In this document: piece by piece, positions 10,557-21,703 of the stretch
Layout: each line of letters starts with the position of its first letter
Numbering within the stretch: position 1 is the first letter of the stretch
NCBI GenBank assembly: GCA_963920765.1
Contig: OY987251.1
Span: 8,621,219-8,685,218 of the forward strand
Direction of reading: 5' to 3'
Origin: Ulota crispa
Taxonomy: Eukaryota; Streptophyta; Bryopsida; Orthotrichales; Orthotrichaceae
DNA: 64,000 bases
Position numbers and translations under genes: made by a program
Notes under the pieces: generated by a model
The model's database searches: none
The model's input: only the letters and a program-made list of their open reading frames with translations
What the model was told of the DNA's origin: nothing

Positions 10557-11393
10557 ATCATCAACGCCATTGTATAGTGCCCTACCAAATAGATTGTCAC
10601 CTCTGCATTTTTTTCACCTTTTTCAATGTCATCTTTGGCAACAAAATAAAGAACATGTTGTTTTTCTTACTTTAACGAGCTCCTTATTGGGAAGTATTGT
10701 GGTCATAGTGGTAGTTCAATGCATGTATTTTTAACCCTAAAGTTACTATATGTTATCAAAAGAGGGTGATAAAAAAAAAGGCGACGATCTTTTTGGTAGG
10801 CCACTGTATAAGGAGTACTAGCATTTAGTTATGAGCTAGCCGATTGATTTCAAGAATTGCTGAACTGAGTTCAAAAGTTTAGGCAAAAAACCAACTATTT
10901 GAGAAGAAAATAAGAGAATATTATTTATTTATATAGACTTAGCCAGGAGTATACTCTAGACAATCAGTTGGCCCAAGAGAATGTAGGATATTGGTCAATT
11001 AAGCTAAAAAAACTCCTCGGATTGTGATTCTACGCATACACTAGAATTGGGAAGGAGAGTTGGCTTGGCCAGTCGTCCAAGTGAATTTGCCACCCCTTTC
11101 ACTAAACGAATCTTCTCAACTGTGCTGCAATTCAAACATTGGAGAAGACACTTGCGAGTTGTTGCCAAAAAGTTGCAAGCTATTGCAAGCAACATGTCAT
11201 TTTGACAACAAACTCAGTGGAAGTCCTAGGGTGTTTGAGGAGGTTGTTTTGATGGGGCCATCTCTTGGTTATACGTTGCCGTGGCTGCATTGGAGCCCTA
11301 AAAGTTCCTCATTCTCTCACACAACTGGGCCCCACCAACAGAAATGCAGTTACAACCCCATTCTCTATCTTGGATTGATGATACTCTTAGAGT
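10557..11393. other. Intergenic DNA, no confident gene
   Basis: Bases 11004-11195 on the minus strand have a 63-codon open frame of slightly coding-like composition, but no domain is recognisable. It may be a decayed gene or retroelement fragment. Confidence 0.35.
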
Positions 11394-11394
11394 A

Positions 11395-11563
11395 CTAAGA
11401 ACATCCTTCCATGCAAGGGGGGTGGCCAGTGAAGGCAAAAATATAGTCACTAATAATTGGTCGGATGGGGTTTTGATTTTTCTGGAACCCCATCCAACCA
11501 AACATCGATAAGCAATGTTTGCCTTCAGCCGACCACCCCGCTTGCATGGAAGGATGCCCTTAG
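11395..11563. mobile_element. MITE with CTAAGnnCATCCTTCCATGC ends
   Basis: The left end CTAAGAACATCCTTCCATGC and right end (inverted) CTAAGGGCATCCTTCCATGC pair over about 30 bp. Both flanks carry CTTAGAGT (about 11386-11393 and 11559-11566), a plausible 8-bp target duplication. Non-coding. It sits at the same point of the dispersed repeat where copy 1 carries a different MITE (564-693). Confidence 0.6.
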
Positions 11564-11564
11564 A

Positions 11565-11850
11565 GTCATGGTTCTTTGTGGAGTCAATTTGCTAGATTGG
11601 TAAGTTTGGTTTTTTGTTTTGGACGACACAATGCAAGGTTCAGCACTTGAATTGTTAGAAAGAGTGATAGAAGAGCGATGAGTAGAAAGGTTTCTTTTAA
11701 TGAGAGGAAGGAAAACTTATTGTGCCATGGTTGATCTGCGCATTAACCCCTAAATGCCCACAACACCAAAATGTGGTGTTTTCAACACTGAAATTTGACA
11801 CCGTTGGCATTTAGAGGTTAAAAATTTGCAAGATTAATTTAGGGTTTGTG
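11565..11850. repeat. Dispersed repeat, copy with filled TTAA site
   Basis: Paralogue of 694-930, same orientation. The only large difference is the 71-bp TTAA-flanked insertion at 11747-11817. Confidence 0.7.
11747..11817. mobile_element. 71-bp TTAA-flanked mini-element
   Basis: Flanked by TTAA 11743-11746 and 11818-11821, with ends CCCCTAAATGCC and (inverted) CCTCTAAATGCC. The paralogous locus at 893-896 has one TTAA and no insert, so this is a direct filled-site/empty-site pair showing TTAA duplication. Confidence 0.85.
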
Positions 11851-12371
11851 TTGATGTAGTATGAGAGCAAGATGATCATGGCCGTGCAGGGCTGCTGCAG
11901 CTTCTGTGCTCGATGTGGTCATCGTCGCCATTGCCCTCTCCATGCTTTGGTTTGGCTACCTCTGCCCCCTCAAGGGCCAGGCCAGGCCACATAAAAATAA
12001 ACCGGTTTTTCAAATACAGGTGGTGGCATTTATTTCTTTGTGTAAAAGTTTATTTTTTGACTTTTTTTTATGATCTTTTATCTGGTGTGTTTGAAGTTGG
12101 CGGTTTTTAAGTTTTTACAAACCTCTCACCCTTGAATGGTGGAAGAGGTTATCCTTAATAGCACAATAGATGAAACCTTGAAAAGGTGATTATCATTAGT
12201 TTTCAAAAAAATGCAAGTTACTTCTTCATTTGTTTCAAGTTGGCTATTTTGGCATGTGTGACCCCAACATCAAGTAAGCATGATTTATTTCTTTTGCCAT
12301 CTCAAGCATGGTTTTCTTCATTCCCATGATGCCATTTTTGTTGTTTCAAGGGATCTTGGTTGTTGCAAACC
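11851..12371. other. Intergenic DNA, no gene
   Basis: No supported gene or element. Confidence 0.5.
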
Positions 12372-12375
12372 TTAA

Positions 12376-12602
12376 CACCTAAACAATTGAGTGTGTTGCT
12401 CTTAACCAGTACAATACAAGGTTTTTTCTTCATATTTTGAATGGATTCACACCTTTACTACAATTGAGATTATCAAAAAAGTTGGTGAATAGATCTATGC
12501 GGTTCTAGTGAGCTACTTGAGATCCCAAATTACAACTTCTTGCTAGTAGCAAATGCCCATTATCCGACACCATATTTACTATGCCCTATGGTTGTTTAAG
12601 GA
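12376..12602. mobile_element. TTAA-flanked MITE, family F, copy 1
   Basis: Between TTAA 12372-12375 and 12603-12606. The interior (AGTACAATACAAGGTTTTTT, ATTCACACCTTTACTACA and a right end CTATGGTTGTTTAAGG) matches 58148-58388. The ends here have decayed. Confidence 0.65.
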
Positions 12603-12606
12603 TTAA

Positions 12607-13080
12607 ACCCTATCCAAAACCTAAACCCTTAAGCAAGCCCTAGTCCCTAATGTTGGACTTTGGTATGATTTAGTCCTTTTGGCTTATTTAAATTTGCTTA
12701 GAGTTTGTATAAGGTTTTGGTTTTGTTTAGATCCCAATTGTATCTTCAACCATGTGGGTATTAGCTAACAAAACCTTGATTTAAAATTCTCATTTTTCTA
12801 TTGTCTTTTTTCTTTATAAATATGAGTTGGGTTACAGTTTAAGTTCATGACAACTATTAACCAATGGAAATAAAGACATGCTTTGTAGTGAAGACTTATG
12901 TGATCATAGCCTCTTATACTATCATTTGAGGAACTAGAAAAGAAAAAAATTACTACAATCTAGTGCTAAGTCTGAAAACAACACCACAACAATTGAAACC
13001 TCATACATGATTTAAGATCTTCCAAAGTCTTTGATTAATTTGCTCCTAGTTTGCTTTCTTATCATTTCTTCTTAATCATT
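12607..13080. other. Intergenic DNA, no gene
   Basis: AT-rich; no supported feature. Confidence 0.5.
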
Positions 13081-13084
13081 TTAA

Positions 13085-13324
13085 CCCCTGAGCGCCTAGC
13101 ACAAGTTCACTCAAATCCAAACCCTTTGGAACTCATTCCAATCAAGCTGTCACTTAAAAGACATCCACAAAAATTGATCATATCAATTGGTAGTGAACAT
13201 AGGTCCGGAGTTCCAAAGAAAAGGACATATCCTTTCACCATACCATTGAAAAGATTATAACAGTCAAACAAGGAAATTTTTCAAAACCAAGAGGCCATAT
13301 TTTGGCCCCTTGGGCGCCCAGGGG
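13085..13324. mobile_element. TTAA-flanked MITE, family E, copy 1
   Basis: 240 bp between TTAA 13081-13084 and 13325-13328. Ends are CCCCTGAGCGCCTAG and (inverted) CCCCTGGGCGCCCAAG. The subterminal CAAAACCAAGAGGCCATATT is shared with the copy at 32361-32599. Confidence 0.8.
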
Positions 13325-13328
13325 TTAA

Positions 13329-14493
13329 CTTATGAATGTCAATTTCTCGTTCACTTTTCGCATGTTGAATGACTAGACAAAATTTTGCTATTCAATTTAG
13401 GTACACAGTCCATCTACTTTGTTGGATTCATGGAGTACCGGCCTATTGGATAGACATAGAGAATAACACAAGACAAAAACAACATTGCAACCTCATAACT
13501 AGGGTCTGCAATAACGAGTTATTTAAAGTGCAGATACTAAGTTTACTAAGTTCACCAATGCTTGGAGACATTTCGTAAGAATCATCATTTCAATAAAAAA
13601 CTTTACATATGTTTAGTTGGCTAATGGATAGGTATAAACTTAAGTAGAATCAATTGTCCAAGTGCAAGTAGTACTTGCATGCATTTTTGCACTTTTTTTT
13701 AAGTTACTCCAACCATGGATGTTTGATCCCATCAACACTTCAGCATAATTACGGTATATTTTTACTGTAATACACGTACTATACTAAACAATTTCCCATT
13801 TCTTCACCTGGCTTTCTTCGAAATAGTCTTGACCAACCTAGCTACTGTTCTTACACGAGCTGTACAACACTGGATGCTTGCACCAGTTCATAGTAAATAT
13901 AGTTGATGTTACCTATTCTTTTACCCAAGAACCCGGTCACATTTAATTTCAAAAGGTTATCCAAAGGTGGAAGAAATCCATGATAGAATAAAAAGAATAC
14001 CCCTTCCTTACAAAGTAAGTGAGAAGGGGAGAGACTAGTTCATAAATTATTATAACAAGTATCCCACCAAGGGGTCATGTATTTCTAAGCTTTCACCAAG
14101 TTTCACGCTGTTGCAAGCAACTCAACAACCTTCATGATGCCTCATTTGTCTGCATATCACCGCAATAATTCTCTCTACACAAAAAGAAAGAAAAAAGGGG
14201 CTAACTCTTTTAGTGAAATCCTTCACTAAGACGTGAAGGCAAATGCCCATTTGTTGTGCCATGTAAAGGCTATGCTCCCCCCATCCAAGCTTGGAAGTAA
14301 GTTGGCTTTGGTAATAGTACAAAAAGGGGCTGGGGGAATATAAATTGGATCCTTTTTTTAAAAATGGATCCTTTTTTTCAAAATGCAAGCCTGAGGTGAA
14401 ACCTTGGAGGTGTTCAAACCCACTCACCTCACAAATTAGGGGCAGCACGTTGTTTCCGAGGCGAGTTTTTTTCTAAGTTTGTTGGTGTTTTCT
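13329..14493. other. Downstream of the NSE2-like gene; UTR or intergenic
   Basis: The first few hundred bases beyond the stop codon at 14494 are presumably its 3' UTR. A 108-codon minus-strand frame at 14122-14448 has no recognisable motif. A short direct duplication (GGATCCTTTTTTT) is at 14348-14379. Confidence 0.4.
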
Positions 14494-17400
14494 TCAGTCG
14501 TCATCACTGTCGTCAATGTTCACAAAGTCCTGCAGCATGCGGCTCTCCCACATGGCTGCCTTGATCTGGCGGAGCTCTTCAATGTCTTGCCACAGGCGGT
14601 TGTCAGTGACCAGCTTGTTCTCTGCAAGTAGCGCTCGGCACCCTGCACACCAATGATCCCACACATGATTTTCATACTTTGCTTAAACCCCTGATAAATG
14701 TGCTAAACAAATCTCAAACTTATCACTGCAGTATTCACATTTTTGTAGCTATCTTGGTTAATGCCAACCTTTGTAACAGCAACAATTGGATAAGATCACA
14801 ACCCCACTCCCCTTTTGCCCAAAGCATGTATTATGAGCTTGGTGAAGGTCAAGTGCTTGCATATGATTGACATTTGCTTTTCATCAATGCCCATTTTGAC
14901 TAATCAGTTAGAAAGACGTCTGGTTAGTGTACCAGAAACATGGGTGGGAAAGCACCTCCAAAATTGCAACCACCAAAACTAGGGAAAGCAATGCAAATAG
15001 AGTGTTCATTTATGATCAATGCTTGGATAAGGTCAACACTTTTATCTAGCCCAAAGTGTTGACCTTATCCAAGCACCACTGTTTAGAAGTTTTGCTAGCT
15101 TTAGCCACATTTGGAAACACTGCATTCCACCACCAGTGTATTCAATATGGACAGAACATGGTTATTCATGTGAGGAAAAAAGAAAATATGTTTTCTTAAC
15201 AGCAGTACATGTTTTGTTCCGACAATCCTCTTAAAAACAACTCGTACTGAGCTCACAAACGTATCAAAAGGAAACCTATTGTCAGTTTAATAGAATACTG
15301 TTATGATGTGAACTTAATAGTTGCAAATGTAACATAAATCTGTTGCCAATGACACTAGCATTGGACTGGATTTACTTCGCAAACCTCCACCTTAACATAG
15401 TGCAAATAACCTTTGCATTATAGTAAGATTAGGGAGATTACCACAATCTTTCATGAAACGATCAAAATACCCCTAATTTTTGAATGTTTTCAAAATATTC
15501 CTCACTGTTACATGATACTTGTGCTTTTAAATTACTAGACTTCGATCAGTACAACCTTTAATAATAAGGCTGGGTATACCTGGAGATGCACAGAGGCAGA
15601 AGCCGACTTTTGCCATGCTTGCTATGTAGTTCAGAGCTGACGACCGGTCATATATATGTTCACATTCTTCACTGCATCCAAACCAAACAAAAAATTTAAG
15701 TAAAGATTCTGACATCCTATTTAACCTCCTCTATCCATTGGTCAAAATGCACTAGAATTATAAGAATATACTGCAGGATTCTGTTTGAAATGACCATCAG
15801 TGAAGAGACTCAAAATCATGTTTCTTCAAAAAAATTGGCTTCGAGTGTGGAAGTGAAAACAATTGCTCCTTGTGAAGGTTTGCACTTGGATAACTAAAGA
15901 GCAATATTCACAATAGTTGCTGCATGATGAAACTGGGAAATAAAGTGAAGAATAGAATTAAAAATCATGGCAAAAATGGTACCTGCGAACTGGGTCCTCG
16001 AGATCAACCACTGCCACCCCGCTGACAGGGCAAACAACATTAAGCACTGAATACGAGGACTGCGTCATATACACATCACTCTCGTCCCCCTCGTCTATTT
16101 GCTTTCCTGCTTTTCGGCAACAACACTGCAATCAAGAGCAAACACACAAAAAAGGTTAAAACAATCAACATCCCGGAGATTCTACATCATTTTCATGTCC
16201 ACAAACAATTCTAACCATTCGTATCCAAATCCTGAAAAGCCTGAAAAGGAGGACTCCAAAGATTATAGCTAGCTCTACATGAATCCAAGCGCTACCCTGC
16301 CAATGCCTGATATCAGAAGATCTTCACGTCCTTTTAAGCATTTTATGTGGGAGTAAGAATTTTGTTAGATGGAAAACGTTCTATGCGTATCACTTTAAAG
16401 ACAAAAAACCAAATCTATTGAGACCAATTTTTTTATCAACTTCCTTTTGCAAGTGAGGTTGAGAATCACAGCGGACAAACCCAATTTCCATTCAAAGATT
16501 TAGTGGCTACAGACATTCAGCCAAGTCATACACCCAATTTTGCTAATAAAGCCAATCAAGTGAATGAACAGACGAGTTGCTGTCGATAACATAGTTTTCA
16601 TTGATATCATGTACCTCGTACTCCCTCTGTCCCTCTAAAAACGTCCAAATTAGACACATATCTTGTACCACTAAAAAGCCCGCTTCTTTCTGATTTCAAA
16701 TGCTAAGAAAGCGTTTGCCATGTTCAATGATCGCATGGGGGGCAAGTTAAGTTAAGCGATTAGAGAGCATTCCTGTCCTAGGAAACTTGGCCTTGCCATA
16801 TGAGGTACCATTGTTGCTACTAATCTTGAAATCATCAATAATGAGGAGCTGCTGCATGTACAAACATGGCACTTTTTGCATGGAATTTGGGTGCCCAAAC
16901 GGCAACATCAAAGCTGGATATTTTGCATACATTTGGTAGATGGTATATTATTTCTAGAATGCTATGTGTCATCACTAGCAAATTATGAGGAGCTGGCAGC
17001 ATTCACAAACTATGCAGAAAATATGGTACTTCTTGCATGGAACTTGGGTGCCTACACAGCAACATCAAAGCTGGAGATTTTGCATACATTTGGTAGATGG
17101 TATATTGATTCTAGAATGCATGTGTCACTAGCACAAAGACTAAAAACACAGTTAAATAATCCTTTGCAATGCAAGGAAGCTTTTTGGACAGTGGGAGTAT
17201 CAGAGAAGAAGGCCATACCTGGCACCCAACGCTCCCCTCACGGTTAGTGTACTCTTGAAGCTCAGACAACCCATCATCATCATCAGCAAGGCCCTTCATG
17301 GCACTTCTCACATTCTGAGGTCGAATTTGAGGCTTCACATCCACGTCAGGGCTTGAATCACGAGGTCTGCAAATGGCAACTTCAGCAAGGCCGTTGATCA

Positions 17401-18187
17401 CTCCATTCATGGTAGCTCTCACAGCAACATCTGAAGAGTCGACATCCTCATCAACGGTCGTGGTTGCAGTTTTTGCTGTAACGGTGCTGCTTGGATCAGC
17501 AGTGGTGTCACCATGTTCAAAAATATGGTCTTTGGTGTCAGTGATGTCAGAGGCCTCTCCCAACGCACAACCGGCGTACATCTTCTCCTCTTCCTCGAGC
17601 CGCTTCTTCAACTCCACGAAGTCAGAATGCTTCCTGGCCCTACTTTCATCATCCTCTTGCACATTCACTCCTTCAAGCACAAACTTGACGTGGAAATCCT
17701 GGAGGATCTTCTGTTGCCGCTCTGTCAACCTGTCATGAAGCTCGCTCACCTCCTTCTTCACCAGTGCCGGTTTCACTGCAGCTCCACCATCCACAGTCTT
17801 ATGCTTCAGAGCAATCCTCCTGATGTGCTCTACTTTTGGTTTCTGGTCTTCTTCTTCTTCATGTTCGGCTTCGTCAACTTTTGGCTCCTCCAAGGGACTG
17901 TCATCCTCTAAGATCATCACCGGCTTGGGAACTGGGAAACACTTCACCTCATCATCATCGTCAATGTGCTCTTCAAAAAGCTTCGGTTGGTATGTTGTTG
18001 GTTCATCTTTCCTGAGCAAGCACTTGTCATCCTCCTGAGGCAACCTTAACATCTGCAGCCCATCCAGATCCTCCGGCTTCGTGTTGTCGTCCTTCGTCTT
18101 TGTGTCCTTTTGAGTTTCGTCCGTGATGTTGTCCTCGGTTTCGCCGCTTAAGTTGCCCATTCCTCCAACCATATCCTCCATCGCCAT
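14494..18187 (-). CDS. NSE2: NSE2/MMS21-like E3 SUMO ligase (SP-RING), frameshifted as assembled
   Basis: Four coding exons on the minus strand: 18187-17219, 16125-15984, 15671-15580 and 14642-14494, all with GT-AG borders. NSE2/MMS21 is the SUMO ligase of the SMC5/6 DNA-repair complex in the nucleus. The SP-RING is spread over exons 2-4: CPVSG, then DPVRS-EECEHIYDRS, then CLCASPGC, then a C-terminal LLAENKLVTDNRLWQ and an acidic tail. This matches the plant NSE2 order C-P-x-S/T-G, PVRS, C-x-H-I-Y, C-x(n)-C. The N-terminal ~320 residues are acidic, with a short hydrophobic-acidic stretch VMILEDD (residues 90-96, SUMO-interaction-like) and a helical stretch near 145-175. About 450 residues in all, versus about 250 for the Arabidopsis protein. 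In exon 2 one base is missing: after CPVSG the frame must shift by one to continue VAVVDLEDPVR and join exon 3; read as is, it stops in exon 3. A likely 5' UTR splice acceptor is near 18262. Confidence 0.8.
15021..15074. repeat. Perfect 22-bp hairpin in NSE2 intron 3
   Basis: The arm 15021-15042 (starts GCTTGGATAAGG) is the exact complement of 15053-15074, with a 10-base loop. It lies inside the intron at 15579-14643. It could be a minimal foldback element or a small RNA hairpin. Confidence 0.85.
16621..17197. mobile_element. Stowaway-like MITE inside NSE2 intron 1
   Basis: Starts CTCCCTCTGTCCC after TA (16619-16620) and ends GTGGGAG before TA (17198-17199). It lies entirely within intron 1 (17218-16126), ending 21 bases from the donor site of exon 1. 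It contains a ~90-bp direct duplication (about 16872-16962 and 17031-17120, both with GCAACATCAAAGCTGGA and CATTTGGTAGATGGTATATT). An inverted relative lies at 47917-48317 in an intron of the transporter gene. Confidence 0.8.
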
Positions 18188-20293
18188 TGTAAAAGGGTTG
18201 CAAAAGATTAGACCTCCGTCATAGCCAGGTGGTGTTCATTGAGACTCAGAGAAATGCTCCAACTGCAAAACGAGCATATGCCATGAGTTAATAATACCCG
18301 TAATGCCCGTAATGTGAATTTCATAACACCAAGCGGTTATGTTTCGAAAAACAGAGGGCAAAAAAATGCTCTAAAACAGCGATTTGGTAACAACTTTAAG
18401 AAGAGCGCTGGTATGCTGTAAAAAGCACTACATGTTTTATTGAAAAAAATGAGTGAAAAAAGTAGAAGAACTGCTTACAATGAAACGAGTTTTTTTTATG
18501 GCAATCCGAACGAGATAAAAGTCACGAAAATTGGCAAGTGAATGTGACCACATATATTCTAAGAAAGACAAAAAGGGAATTATAGAAGGGAAGGAGGTAA
18601 AGGCTAAGGCAGATTCAAAAGGACGTCAAGTTTCAAAACTCTTAATAGGAGGCAAAACCAGTGCAAGCCCTCCAGCAGTGTCTATTGGAACCCAAGGGAC
18701 AATAAGTCACAATCCCTACACACCCATCCATACAGAAAAGGAACAAAAAAAACAACAACAACAACAAAAAAAAGTTCTACTTTAGCGTCCCTTTCTCTAC
18801 ACAGACTTAATTCTTTTCCAACACATAATTCTTAACTCCAATACATCGACATACAACATGAGTTTGAAATGAATAATTCCTGTCCTCTAACCCTAAAAAA
18901 GACCTCTACAACCTTATAGACACCGCATCGAAGAAGTATGCAAATAGAAAGACATTCCAGTTTATTAAAAAACTCCAAAACATCACACAATTATTGTAAA
19001 ATAACCTTCTTTTTAGAGGTGAGGAATTTAGGGTGGACTCCATAAAATTCCTCCTTCTCCTTCTCCTCTTCTTCATTCTCCAATGCTTACGAATTTTCGA
19101 GGGAATGCTCTTACCTTTGCTACTCCACTAACAAAACGTTATAAAAAAAAAATTCGTATTTCCATCATGAACAAAACCCAAACCCTAATTATGAACACTC
19201 TGGAGAAACATGCAAAACCTCCGCTGATTGCCAACTCCCATGGCTTTATGCAATTACAAGCTCGGTCCTGGACTAAATATTTGAACGAGACCAAATATCA
19301 TCTATTGAAAAATCCGAATAATCTTTGACCAAGATGATGACAACAACAAAACCCTAACCTAAAAAGAAACCTCAGAGTTATCACAATACCTCAAGTGTTG
19401 TTGCAGTAAGTCTGTGGTGGTATTGATGCTGACTAAGGTACGCTCATCCTGCTCTTCCTTTCACAAGCTTTACTTCATCGCCATCAGATTGCAGCAAAAT
19501 TAGGTCACGAAGAAAACAGAACCCTAAAAATCTCATTTTTGCTCATTTTTCTCTCAATTTTTCACGGTATTGAGAAGTTTGTTGCTTCTGATGCACAGAT
19601 TGAAAAAAAGTGACTTCAGGGCCAGGGGATGAGGAGTTAATTAAGGAGCTTTGTTATGTGATCTGAGCTGAGAGTTCCGAGCTTGGACTGGAACTGGGAT
19701 TTCCGTGAACAATGATGATAAGTTGGAGTGTCGGTGGGTTTGGGGGAGTCCACGATGGACTTGATTTGCGGGACGCACACAAAAGTCGAGGTGGCAACGG
19801 ACAAGCGTTTGCGTGATGGGAGACTTCAGAAGCTTATTCTTCACATTTCAAAATAGATGGGAATTTGTAAGCAATCTTAAACGATTTTTCATCCAATGGT
19901 AATAAATACTGTAACACTCTCTAATTGCCCCACACTTTGTTGTTGACAAATTTCCTATAGTATATGTCCCAAGTATTTTTCATGTTGAGTATAAATTTGA
20001 TTTGATTGCTTTCCCATAACAAGTTATGAACAAGGGGAATGCTAAATTGTGAGCGGGGATCCATGAGGTAAGAATCACAAGTCTGAATTTTTTGTCAAAA
20101 TATTAAATTTCACCTATAAATGTGTACATAAGACCATATAATTGTGCATTTTAAAACGTTCATCTTTTGAAAAACTTATTGTTTTTCAAGTTTTTTCATT
20201 GAGTTTGAGCTCAAAATTGATTCCTCGCTCACAAAATCTTGGCTCACCGCTCATGGACTCACCATTTTACGCTCACTAGATAGCATCATCATG
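18188..20293. other. Upstream region of the NSE2-like gene; UTR and intergenic
   Basis: On the minus strand a good acceptor (TCGTTTTGCAG) near 18262 suggests a 5' UTR exon and intron. Bases 19380-19860 are less AT-rich and may hold the promoter or a first non-coding exon. No other gene is recognised. Confidence 0.4.
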
Positions 20294-20450
20294 TTTCCTC
20301 TTAAGGTATTGCTTGTATTTCCTCTTAAGGTATTGCTTGTATTTCCTCTTAAGGTATTGCTTGTATTTCCTCTTAAGGTATTGCTTGTATTTCCTCTTAA
20401 GGTATTGCTTGTATTTCCTCTTAAGGCGTTGCTCATATTCCCTCTTATGC
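20294..20450. repeat. 24-bp tandem repeat, six copies
   Basis: Six head-to-tail copies of a unit beginning TTTCCTCTTAAGG, the last one degenerate, then a partial unit. As 24 is a multiple of three, both strands read as short repeat peptides (VFPLKVLL and TSNTLRGN), which I take as accidental. Confidence 0.9.
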
Positions 20451-21703
20451 CCATTCTTCTTCTTTTTCAGCTATGCATATTTGTCTTTTTATGGTAATAT
20501 CCATTTAGAAAAAAGCACAGTAAAACTCTCATTTTTTTAAACCTTCTTTTAGCATGTTAAGATCTTTTTATAGTTCTTACAAGTCTTCCCTTGTATATTT
20601 TAGTTTTTCAGTTGTTTTTCTATTTTTCTTATAACTCATGATCTAAGTTTGTACATTTTTTTTCCAAAATGATGGTTGCCTATCTAAAGAATGTCATCAT
20701 CTACCTCTAAGTATTTAGTAAACCCTTGAGATTTTAAATGATTATGAATCTTTAAGAAGTATTCAAGGTGTGTAGATCTATGAGCTATTTATGTGCAATT
20801 TTTGACGTTTTAACTTGTTTTTTAATCTACTTTGTCAAGGGTATCTAATGTAAAGTTTGTAATATAGATGTATAATACTAATTGCAAAGTCTGATAATTT
20901 ACAAGGATTTTACATATTGAATTAAACAATAAGCTTTGTAGTAGGCTTATATAGGTAAGCTTTCTACAAATCCTAGCAAAATAAGTTCAAATTCCTTAAA
21001 TCATTGTTTCATTCTCCAAGAATGTTGTTTTGGCAGGTGTTTTGCTTCATTTGACTTGTAAAAACATTAATATTGGAATTGGACTTCATAACTCTTGCAA
21101 ACATGCATCATGCAATGTTTTGGAACTTATTCAAAAAAAAATTGTAAACTAATATCCATGGATTTTGATTTGTGGTTTATGTAACTATTTGTTTCCTAAA
21201 AGTTATCTAAAATAAAAAAAATCGCCTCAAAATATGTATAATATGAATCAATTTGCTATCTGATCAATTAATTAAAACTTTGAATGTTTCTTTATTTTCC
21301 TTAAATTGAAATATCAATTGTCAAAGAATATTTCATTGAGTGTTTTTGGTAGAATCATACACTTAAAAAAATCTCAATCTTTGAAGTTGGAAACATTCAA
21401 ATTGCTGATTGAATTTGAAATTAACACTTTTAAACCAAAACTCTTTATTCTTTATAATTTAAAGTGGTAATTTGTAAATTGCTTGAAGAATTGTAAAGCA
21501 ATTTTGGAAGAGCATATGCTTTCAAAGTACAAGAAATGAAACTCGCAAATACACAAAAAAAATCTAAAATCTAATAACACTAGTAAGATGTATTTTTTTG
21601 TTTTATTTAAGTATTGAAATAAGAGGGTTTTAGGAGTATAAATATTGGTTGGTTTTAGCAAAGTTTTTTTCGCCACAATAATTGATATGTGACTCATGAA
21701 TAG
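20451..21703. other. Upstream of the CDPK gene
   Basis: AT-rich. It should contain the promoter, and possibly a first exon with the initiator codon of the CDPK gene, but I could not place it. The 110-codon minus-strand frame at 21452-21784 overlaps CDPK exon 1 and is not credible. Confidence 0.4.

Noticed and set aside
20251-20497. Repeat-peptide open frames on both strands
   Set aside because: Direct product of the 24-bp tandem repeat; both strands are equally open, so coding is not indicated.
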